Below, piece after piece: positions 58,423 through 64,000 of a DNA stretch of 64,000 nt. The translations under genes were made by a program, and so were the position numbers. The DNA lies in contig NZ_FCOF02000017.1 of assembly GCF_001544755.2 (NCBI RefSeq), forward strand, positions 1-64,000, given 5' to 3'. The notes below the pieces were generated by a model. The model saw only the letters and a program-made list of their open reading frames with translations. It did not search any database and had not been told where the DNA came from. Source of the DNA: Caballeronia catudaia (GTDB lineage Bacteria > Pseudomonadota > Gammaproteobacteria > Burkholderiales > Burkholderiaceae). The stretch's first letter is position 1; each line of letters begins with the position of its first letter.

Positions 58423-59088
58423 CGAACTGTGCGTCGAGGGTCGCACACGCGCACTGCCGGTCCGCCCAAAATATTTTTCTGGAAATTCCCCCCAGCAGAC
58501 GGCGAGACTTTTAAGCGCGGACTCCAAACAAGAAATCATCACTCCTGTTGCGCGGTATACATAACGCTGCCCGTTCCGCGGAGCAGCCGCGCGACTGGTC
58601 GGACATCAACGGCAGCGGTCGCGGGATAGCCGGTGCTGTGGGATAGCCTTGAGACACCGGACAGGGTGGCGAAGTTAGCGCCCAGAGGCGAACGGCTGAC
58701 GGGCGACGCTGGCTCGGAAGTTAGCTAGGTAAGCGTGTTTCCTTGGCGGTGCTGTTTGGCATGTACCCAACCTTTCGGGCTGCCTCTTGGGTACGCTGGA
58801 TAACATCTTCGCGTACGACGTCTGGCCGGCGAAGGGGCGGGGAGCTTTAGCATCCGAGATGATGCTGCTGGGATAGCGGAGATGGTCGCCGTTGTCGCTG
58901 ATGAAGCCGTTGAACATCCGCTTGACAGCTCGGCCTCTCCACGTATGTGCGCAGGTTCCGACATTACTTCTTCATGCTCGCGCCGAGGTCCGCGCAGAAC
59001 GAGTTTCGTGGCGGAAACACTCGATGTCACAACCAATGCGAAGAAGCCCGCACGAAGCGGGCTTCCGGACAACACGAAAAGTGGGCGT
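58423..59088. other. 666-base region without a recognisable gene
   Basis: Both strands have only short frames lacking codon bias. The right end holds the hairpin GAAGCCCGC/GCGGGCTTC at 59043-59065, a likely terminator for the leftward HU gene. No mobile-element remnant is evident. Confidence 0.4.
59043..59065 (-). terminator. Probable terminator of the HU-like gene
   Basis: GAAGCCCGC (59043-59051) pairs with GCGGGCTTC (59057-59065). The tail on the minus strand is pyrimidine-rich (TTCTTCG) but lacks a true T-run. Confidence 0.5.
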
Positions 59089-59511
59089 TTAGGCGGCTGC
59101 GTCCTTCAGCTTTTTGAGAGCACGAACCTTCAGGCGCACCGTCGCCGGCTTGGCATCAAACCACCTGTCCTGCCCCGTGAACGGGTCCTTGCCGAAGCGC
59201 CGCTTCTTTGCTTCCACCTTTTGAACGTTGATTTTCAGCAGGCCGGACAGCGTAAATTCGCCCAGTCCTTTTTTGTGCACAGAACCCAGAATCGTGTCTT
59301 CAAGAGCGGCAAGCACTGCTTTCACCTGTTTTGGTTCAAGACCCGCCTGTGTCGCAACGTGAGTGACGAGCGACGCTTTGGTGAACTGGTCCTTCACCGG
59401 CTTGAACGTTGTGCCGGTGGCGGCTGCCTTCTTCGCCGGAGCTGCTGCTTTCTTCGCTGGCACTTTGGTCACAGCCTTCTTGGCTGCAGGTTTTGCGGTC
59501 TTCGTTGCCAT
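59089..59511 (-). CDS. HU/IHF-family DNA-binding protein with a Lys/Ala-rich N-terminal tail
   Basis: The 140-residue protein has about 45 N-terminal residues rich in Lys, Ala and Pro (AKKAVTKVPAKKAAAPAKK), then an HU-like fold with FTLSGLLKINVQKVEAKKRRF and GKDPFTGQDRWFDAKP in place of the usual beta-arm. Long-tailed HU proteins of this kind occur in burkholderias and bind DNA non-specifically. The ATG at 59511 follows AGGA by five bases. Monocistronic. Confidence 0.88.
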   Translation of the reverse strand: MATKTAKPAAKKAVTKVPAKKAAAPAKKAAATGTTFKPVKDQFTKASLVTHVATQAGLEPKQVKAVLAALEDTILGSVHKKGLGEFTLSGLLKINVQKVEAKKRRFGKDPFTGQDRWFDAKPATVRLKVRALKKLKDAAA

Positions 59512-59697
59512 TTGCATCCTCTTCATCGTAGATTGAGAGATGCTTAAGACGAAGCACCCCAGAGCACGGTCGCCTGGCACATGCGTCGTCGTAAGCTGTG
59601 GGCTAGCCTAGCAACGGTTCAGGGGTTTAGCAATAAGAAAACCCCTTGAAATAAGGCATTTTCGCGAGCTATGGGCGAATTTACAACGGAAGCGTGC

Positions 59698-60171
59698 TCA
59701 GCTTTCGAAGATAAGCCAACCGACGGCCTCGTCGGGGTAGTTCTGCGGCCAACGATTCGTGAGCCATTCGCGAGCGCGTCGGACGCGCGCTTTTGTCTGC
59801 TCTTGACGGCGCCCAGCGACATTCGAATCGTGGCAACCGAGCGGATGCCCCGCTCCTGCGAGGCGTCCAGGTTTCTCGCTCCCGGGCACGTCTTCGACTA
59901 TTGCCTCCAGAATCTCCTGAGCGCAAGTGACTCGGTCGAGTGCACAGCGTAGCCGTGCGACCATCTCGTCGCGAAGTCCGAGTTCTCGTGCGACGACCGC
60001 AACGTCCGTTGCAGCGTCCGACGAGAGGAAGTCGAGCAACTGCAACAGCCGGGGCGACGAGGGGAAGGCAGGCGGACTGCTTGAGCTCGCGGAGTTGAGT
60101 GTGTTGTTCATCCGCAGTAAAGCGGATGCGCTTATACCTGGCGCGACGCGGGGCGTTACAAGTTGGGCCAT
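59698..60171 (-). CDS. Hypothetical protein, helical
   Basis: The 157-residue protein has a Ser/Pro-rich linker (about 28-42) then a helical part with LLQLLDFLSSDAATDVAVVARELGLRDEM. The start at 60171 overlaps the end of the upstream broken frame, as in coupled genes; an ATG 20 codons later (MNNTLNSAS) is also possible. An inverted repeat (AGGGGTTT/AAACCCCT at 59621-59646) beyond its end may be a terminator. No family is recognised. Confidence 0.58.
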   Translation of the reverse strand: MAQLVTPRVAPGISASALLRMNNTLNSASSSSPPAFPSSPRLLQLLDFLSSDAATDVAVVARELGLRDEMVARLRCALDRVTCAQEILEAIVEDVPGSEKPGRLAGAGHPLGCHDSNVAGRRQEQTKARVRRAREWLTNRWPQNYPDEAVGWLIFES

Positions 60172-60403
60172 GCCTTAGCGCTCGCAGCTTGTGCCTCCGT
60201 GGAGCCTTCAGGTGCCAGATATTCATCGCAAACGGCGATAGCGCGTGATACATCGGGCGTTGTTGCGTCTCCTCGCGCTAACAGCTCTTGCCGCCATCCT
60301 AAGACGTCTGCCCGCCCGCCGTGATTCAGATTCCAGACGACGAATCAAGAAGGTCGACCAACTCGCTGGCCGCGATGTCTGTTAGCTCTGCTCTTGCCAT
60401 CAT
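60156..60403 (-). pseudogene. Small gene interrupted by a frameshift
   Basis: A frame opening with ATG at 60403 behind a very strong ribosome site (GGGAGGGAG) runs 25 codons (MMARAELTDIAASELVDLL and on) to TGA at 60326-60328. A second frame, open from 60344 to TAA at 60156-60158, has protein-like codons (NHGGRADVLGWRQELL; RAIAVCDEYLAPEG) but no start codon. Its end overlaps the ATG at 60171. A one-base loss, or a minus-one slip near 60330-60344, would join them into about 80 residues. Confidence 0.5.
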
Positions 60404-60536
60404 CTACTCCCTCCCGCTGCGCTACTGCATGAGCATTGCCAAGTGCGAGGTGTTTGACCTGCGCTCATTCGACGCTTGCGCTCATATCACTCGTTGTTCG
60501 GCTCAAGCCTTTATGCACCGTCCGCAAACATAGTGC

Positions 60537-61037
60537 TCAGCGTGAGCGTGCGAAAGGATTGATTGGCTGCACCTTATTCCGGTCTTTTACTCGCTCGAGC
60601 AACTGCACCGTGTCCCAATCGGCCGACATTGCTTCCAGTTCCCGCACGACGTTTGATTCCAGCGCCTGCAATCCCACGTCGCCTTGAAAGTTCGATTTGA
60701 ATGCGTGGAGGAGGCGGTGCTGAAGAAGGCGGGTCACGCCCTCGACTCGTCGGGGCGCATTCACGTCAGCGAACAGAACCGACTCAGGTGAGAACGGGTC
60801 GTAGTAAATCAAGTTCTGATACTCGGTGTTCACCGCAACCTTCGGCTCGTCGGTGACTAGCAATGAGCCGAGCAGCTGGACAGAGCCCTTCATCCCCTTC
60901 GGCGTTTTGAACACCCACAGGCGCTTCGGCAACCGCTCCTTGAGTTCAGAAATCTTCGCGCTGTTGGAGCCAAAGTACCCCACCTGGCCGTTCTTCAAGT
61001 CCTGTTCGAACTTCTGCCAATAGTAAAAAATATCCAT
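60537..61037 (-). CDS. Hypothetical protein
   Basis: The 166-residue protein (start MDIFYYWQKFEQDLKNGQVG) has mixed helix and strand character and an ending rich in charged residues (ELEAMSADWDTVQLLERVKD). Segments such as GYFGSNSAKISELKERLPKRLW look like a compact single domain. Codon bias supports coding. It has no recognisable motif or partner; a leftward operon with the following small genes is possible. Confidence 0.7.
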   Translation of the reverse strand: MDIFYYWQKFEQDLKNGQVGYFGSNSAKISELKERLPKRLWVFKTPKGMKGSVQLLGSLLVTDEPKVAVNTEYQNLIYYDPFSPESVLFADVNAPRRVEGVTRLLQHRLLHAFKSNFQGDVGLQALESNVVRELEAMSADWDTVQLLERVKDRNKVQPINPFARSR

Positions 61038-61457
61038 TTCCCGCCTGTCCGCCCTTGTCGGTTGTAATCATATTCGAGGACCTAATGGTACCAACTGCGC
61101 ACGGCGAGCCCGATGAGGCATTTTCAGTTTCTTCGCGTGTACCCCGCACTTAAGCGTGGGAACCATGTCCGGCGGTTGGGAGCGTGGTCGCTTCCCTCCG
61201 GAAAACAAGAACGGAATGTTTCCGAGTTACCAACAGAAGCTTTGTCGGGTGTCGCAATGAATCACACACGTCGCTGCCGCGGCCCGGCGGCCTAGAGGCG
61301 ATGGCTTCAGAATTGGTGTTTGTAAACAGTAAGTTAGGTCTGTTTGTCGTGACAGAGCGCGCTTGGCACAGAACGTGGATGGAGCTAAGCGAGCGTAGAT
61401 TCGAACCGCTCATTCACATCCCGTCCCTTGCGCCAACTACTTTTAAGGTGAATCGAA
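61038..61457. other. Intergenic region upstream of the double-glycine peptide gene
   Basis: This 420-base gap presumably holds the divergent promoters of the 166-residue gene and the peptide gene. A 59-codon frame at 61301-61480 lacks a proper ribosome site and overlaps the peptide start; I do not support it. Nothing else is visible. Confidence 0.35.
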
Positions 61458-61649
61458 ATGAGCACACTCACTATTGTTGACCTGCATCACGAAGAAGAGC
61501 TGTCTCGTATTGAGATGGCACGCGTCGTCGGTGGGCATGACGTGGAAAAAGAGAAAGCGCTCGTCGAACTCTACGGCGTTATAAATTCGATAAACACTTT
61601 GGAGAACACGCCCGACCCGGCTCCCGGCCACGTGTCGATGAAGCTGTAA
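61458..61649 (+). CDS. Small peptide with a double-glycine leader, bacteriocin/RiPP-like
   Basis: The 63-residue peptide carries ELSRIEMARVVGG at residues 14-26, an excellent match to the LSxxExxxVxGG double-glycine leader cut by C39 peptidase ABC exporters. Cleavage would give a 37-residue acidic product ending in PDPAPGHVSMKL. AAGG lies nine bases before the ATG. No peptidase transporter or modifying enzyme is in the window, so export would need genes elsewhere. Similar short leader-bearing proteins of unknown role are common in burkholderias. Confidence 0.65.
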   Translation: MSTLTIVDLHHEEELSRIEMARVVGGHDVEKEKALVELYGVINSINTLENTPDPAPGHVSMKL

Positions 61650-61769
61650 TTACCGGCCCTTAATAAAGTGCAAGCGTTGTTGCTTCGACGACTTGCGTCC
61701 CGCGTGGCGTAGCATCTGCACCGCTTTCGTCACGCGGCGCTTGCACTCGAAGTTGCACGCCGAAGACAT
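61650..61769 (-). CDS. Possible 39-residue basic protein
   Basis: A minus-strand frame from ATG at 61769 to TAA at 61650-61652 encodes a strongly basic peptide (ECKRRVTKAVQMLRHAGRK; two Cys near the start). Third positions are GC-rich, which supports coding. The same frame continues upstream beyond an in-frame TGA to ATGAAGGCC near 61800, also GC3-rich, so the TGA may be a nonsense mutation. It follows the 90-residue gene closely. Evidence is codon bias only. Confidence 0.38.
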   Translation of the reverse strand: MSSACNFECKRRVTKAVQMLRHAGRKSSKQQRLHFIKGR

Positions 61770-61801
61770 GAAGCAAATTCAGGAACCGATGGCCTTCATG
61801 G

Positions 61802-62074
61802 TTAGACCTCGAACGGGTTGCTAGTGTCTTTCGTTTCGGTACTAAGGTTGTACTCGGCGCGCACAGCCTTAAGCACGCCCTCAATGTCGCGCTCGAACCC
61901 GACTGCGTTCCCGAAGTTGGTCATGTTCCAGTTGCAACCGGTTTTGTCCGGCTCTTGCAGCTGGGGCCGCGGCACACGAATCTTCACTCCATCCTCGACG
62001 ACTTCTTGCAGTCGATGAATTCGACGGTCGACCTCTTGCTGAAGCCGCGAAGCATTAAGCGTCTTGCGTATCAC
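61802..62074 (-). CDS. Hypothetical protein
   Basis: The 90-residue protein begins with GTG at 62074, five bases after a perfect AGGAGG. The first half is helical and charged (LQQEVDRRIHRLQEVVEDG), followed by a Pro-rich link and a helical end (FERDIEGVLKAVRAEYNL). Family and function are unknown. It is probably part of the leftward string of small genes behind the SRAP gene. Confidence 0.68.
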   Translation of the reverse strand: MIRKTLNASRLQQEVDRRIHRLQEVVEDGVKIRVPRPQLQEPDKTGCNWNMTNFGNAVGFERDIEGVLKAVRAEYNLSTETKDTSNPFEV

Positions 62075-62104
62075 CCGAGCCTCCTGTCGAATATCTAAGC
62101 CAGT

Positions 62105-62263
62105 CTAGCGCACTAGCGGTGTACCGCGACCTATGGTCGATATGCGGCTTGCCATCAGAAACCGCTCGACCGGTGCGTCAGGGAGCATCGCCAAGTTGAG
62201 GCGGCGAATCACGGTGTCGCGGCAGCCAATGGTACGACCTTGATGCGCTAGCTCCGCTCCCAA
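62105..62263 (-). CDS. Possible 52-residue protein downstream of the SRAP gene
   Basis: A minus-strand frame from TTG at 62263 to TAG at 62105-62107 has GC-rich third positions and protein-like sequence (IGCRDTVIRRLNLAMLPDAP; FLMASRISTIG). AGGG lies directly before the TTG. It begins about 25 bases after the SRAP stop. Weak evidence; it could be the remnant of a longer gene. Confidence 0.33.
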   Translation of the reverse strand: MGAELAHQGRTIGCRDTVIRRLNLAMLPDAPVERFLMASRISTIGRGTPLVR

Positions 62264-62287
62264 CGCCCTCGTTCGCCGAGTGCATCG

Positions 62288-63247
62288 TTACGCTGCAAGT
62301 CGATGCTCATAATATGGCCGGTCTCTGTCATCGAGGATGGCGTACATCGCCTTCAAAGCTGACGGATTCGGATTGAGCCACGCCCCAATATTCTCAGCTC
62401 TGATGGGCACAATGCACCGGTCGTGGCCTGCAGCCTCGACTTCCGGCGGCGGCTCATCCGTAATGGCAGCGAATGACAGCAAGTCGGGCTGCCCTGGCCC
62501 GGTCCATTTCGACCAGAGGCATGCGACGTGCATCAACTGGCCGTTGTTCGGACGGAACTCGAGGACGACCTTCTCGTCTTTCTCATGTGTCTCCAGCAGC
62601 GTGCCTTCCATTTTGGCTTTGCTGACGTTCTCGTAGAAGACATCGACGAGTATCAGGCCGTGCGTATAGCCGAAACACGGCTTCCAGAATCCTTCAAGAT
62701 TGTCGCGTCGTGCGTTGTAGGTGCCTGGATACTTCACGTCGTAGTTCGCTGGTTTGCCAGCAATTCGGCACTGGTAACGCATCGGCTTGACCACGTACTT
62801 GTCGTTCTCCATGACAAGCACGGGTGCATAGGTTCCAGGAAAAATCCGTGAGTCGCGCGGCTTCGCCTCGGTTCGGTTGACGTCCTCGAGGCGGCGCAGC
62901 GACGCGTCGATTTTGTCTGTCGCGATGCGCTTACTCTCGGTGGCGGCCTTCGTTATCTTCGACTGCAACGTCCGCTCGGCATCTGCGAGGCGGGTTCGCT
63001 GCTTGAAGAGTTCCTGCTCGAGCTTCGTCGTCTGTTCGGCGTTGAACCGGTCGATAGACGCTTTTATTTGTCGCTCTTCATCTGTTTGCGGGTCGCGAAA
63101 GCTGTCGTCGACCGCCTTCGGAATCTTCGCCTTGCTACCTTCAGCTCGTTCGAAGTAGAGGCGCGCAAATTCCTCGATGTCCATGTGTGCACCGAAAGTC
63201 TTCACGTACTTGCGATAGTCCGCCTGGATTTGGGCCGAATAGCACAT
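62288..63247 (-). CDS. yedK: SOS response-associated peptidase / HMCES-like abasic-site shield (SRAP)
   Basis: The 319-residue protein starts MCYS, leaving Cys2 as the catalytic residue that bonds abasic sites in single-stranded DNA. Other SRAP residues are visible: N178 in TYNARRDN, E206 in VFYENV and H275 in AGHDRCIVPI. Residues about 55-125 are a charged coiled coil inserted between the first strand and the core, making it nearly 100 residues longer than E. coli YedK. It is the third gene behind a LexA box, as expected for an SOS-linked gene. Confidence 0.9.
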   Translation of the reverse strand: MCYSAQIQADYRKYVKTFGAHMDIEEFARLYFERAEGSKAKIPKAVDDSFRDPQTDEERQIKASIDRFNAEQTTKLEQELFKQRTRLADAERTLQSKITKAATESKRIATDKIDASLRRLEDVNRTEAKPRDSRIFPGTYAPVLVMENDKYVVKPMRYQCRIAGKPANYDVKYPGTYNARRDNLEGFWKPCFGYTHGLILVDVFYENVSKAKMEGTLLETHEKDEKVVLEFRPNNGQLMHVACLWSKWTGPGQPDLLSFAAITDEPPPEVEAAGHDRCIVPIRAENIGAWLNPNPSALKAMYAILDDRDRPYYEHRLAA

Positions 63248-63284
63248 GGGTGGTTTCTATTGGTCGATTTGATAGCGGGCCAGC

Positions 63285-63641
63285 TCAAAGCGATTCCTTG
63301 CACAGCTTCATCATCTTCTGGACCACCGTGCTCGCGCGGTTGAGCGTCATTTCGCCGGTGAACAGTGCCGGCACGTCGCTCTGCCGAACAGCGATGCCGG
63401 AGTCCTGCAGCTCGTTCTTCGCAATCTTCAGCGCAAGCTGCCCGAGGAGCACTCGGTCGAGCCAGTGCATTGCCACGGCGTTGCGCGCGAGCCAGATTCG
63501 GCAGCTCTCGACAAGATGGTCGATTCGCCACTCATACGTCAGCGTTCGCGACGCAGCGAGGGTTGCGACCAGGAAACACAACAGGTCGGCGCGCGCGCCC
63601 GGAAGTTCGTCAATGTCGAGTCTGTCCATTTTCGCTGTCAA
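63285..63641 (-). CDS. Hypothetical protein of the SOS-like operon
   Basis: The 118-residue protein is helical (LLCFLVATLAASRTLTYEWR; WLDRVLLGQLALKIAKNEL). It lies between the AbrB-like gene (stop five bases upstream) and the SRAP gene (37 bases downstream) in one direction. Starts at 63641 or 63629 are possible. It could be the toxin partner of the AbrB-type protein, but no toxin motif is seen. Confidence 0.68.
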   Translation of the reverse strand: MTAKMDRLDIDELPGARADLLCFLVATLAASRTLTYEWRIDHLVESCRIWLARNAVAMHWLDRVLLGQLALKIAKNELQDSGIAVRQSDVPALFTGEMTLNRASTVVQKMMKLCKESL

Positions 63642-63646
63642 CTGCG

Positions 63647-63856
63647 CTAGGGGTCCATGTCGTCAATATCAACGCTCTTACGGACATTCAGCGACCCGGC
63701 TAATTCCCGAATCGACAGGGTTTTCGCTCTGACGAGCACATCACCCTCGGGCGTGACGTGCCAGTGTAAGCGCGTACATGACTTGGCGTTGAGCACCTTT
63801 CTGACTTGAGCGGGGACGGTTGTTCGCCCCCTGGATGAAATTGTGGATTCAGCCAT
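63647..63856 (-). CDS. AbrB/MazE/SpoVT-family DNA-binding protein (antitoxin-like)
   Basis: The 69-residue protein has a swapped-hairpin AbrB domain: STISSRGRTTVPAQVRKVL at the start, then HWHVTPEGDVLVR. Such proteins are antitoxins or transition regulators that bind their own promoter. I prefer the ATG at 63856 (MAESTISS), the usual position relative to the domain; the frame is open 13 codons further. First gene of the leftward operon, 118 bases from the LexA box. Confidence 0.82.
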   Translation of the reverse strand: MAESTISSRGRTTVPAQVRKVLNAKSCTRLHWHVTPEGDVLVRAKTLSIRELAGSLNVRKSVDIDDMDP

Positions 63857-63973
63857 ACACCGCTCCTTGCATCTCCGAGGGATAAGCACTGGCATTGACG
63901 GTCAGCATAACCCTTGGCGCGTCCAGTGACGACCTAAAAGGGGCAATTCACTGCTTCGGATTTTGAGTTACGA

Positions 63974-63993
63974 TACTGTATAAATATACAGTG
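63974..63993. promoter_or_regulatory. LexA (SOS) box
   Basis: TACTGTATAAATATACAGTG contains CTGT-N8-ACAG with an AT-rich core and differs little from the E. coli consensus; betaproteobacterial LexA uses the same motif. It may control the leftward AbrB-unknown-SRAP operon, a rightward gene outside the window, or both. Confidence 0.82.
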
Positions 63994-64000
63994 CTTTCGA

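Noticed and set aside
58423..59088. Transposase remnant in the gap before the HU gene
   Set aside because: Translations on both strands gave no transposase-like motif, only short frames without codon bias.
59681..60253. 190-codon minus-strand frame overlapping the 157-residue gene
   Set aside because: Its composition is Arg-rich and low-complexity, and the competing frame has better codon bias and a coupled start.
61301..61480. 59-codon plus-strand frame before the double-glycine peptide
   Set aside because: The ribosome site is too close to the ATG and the frame overlaps the better-supported peptide start.

Overview
The window looks like chromosomal DNA of a Burkholderia-related betaproteobacterium, most likely Paraburkholderia or Caballeronia. 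The evidence is high GC with strong GC at third codon positions, a 5S rRNA 3' end of Burkholderia type at the left edge, the hemA-prfA-prmC-grxD-ubiX block, and many transporters and regulators of burkholderial type. No tRNA, CRISPR array or insertion sequence was recognised.

Positions 1-29.6 kb are ordinary backbone. They hold the end of an rRNA operon, a FAD oxidoreductase, an altronate (hexuronate) catabolic operon with a divergent GntR regulator, a TetR/MFS pair sharing a perfect operator palindrome, a nitroreductase, an Hsp70-like YegD, CspA, an amino-acid permease, the hemA to ubiX cluster, an orphan glycosyltransferase, an M24 aminopeptidase, a HAD hydrolase, a DUF748 protein and EttA.

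Positions 29.8-37.6 kb hold a compact, tightly coupled candidate biosynthetic cluster of lower GC: LysR regulator, 2Fe-2S ferredoxin, a possible 25-residue peptide, a heme-oxygenase-like diiron oxidase (HDO), three different ATP-grasp ligases and an MFS exporter. The gene set suggests that amino acids are joined by ATP-grasp ligases, that a building block or product is oxidised by the ferredoxin-fed HDO, and that the product is exported. I do not recognise it as a characterised pathway, and it is the best candidate here for a new system.

Positions 38.0-55.4 kb look like a mobile defence island. Three tyrosine recombinases and a small coiled-coil protein form one leftward operon, resembling Tn554 and gamma-mobile-trio integration modules. 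The cargo is an AbiJ-like/Mrr nuclease, a second PD-(D/E)XK nuclease with an unknown partner, and a Cap4-nuclease/STAND NTPase protein of 1467 residues coupled to an unknown 482-493 residue protein. The right border abuts a 5'-truncated dnaE2 (error-prone polymerase) remnant.

Positions 56.9-64.0 kb carry mainly small, poorly known genes: a HEPN-like protein, a Gly/Ser-rich peptide, an HU homologue, a frameshifted small gene, a peptide with a double-glycine leader, and a leftward AbrB-unknown-SRAP (YedK/HMCES) operon downstream of a near-consensus LexA box at the right edge, suggesting SOS control.
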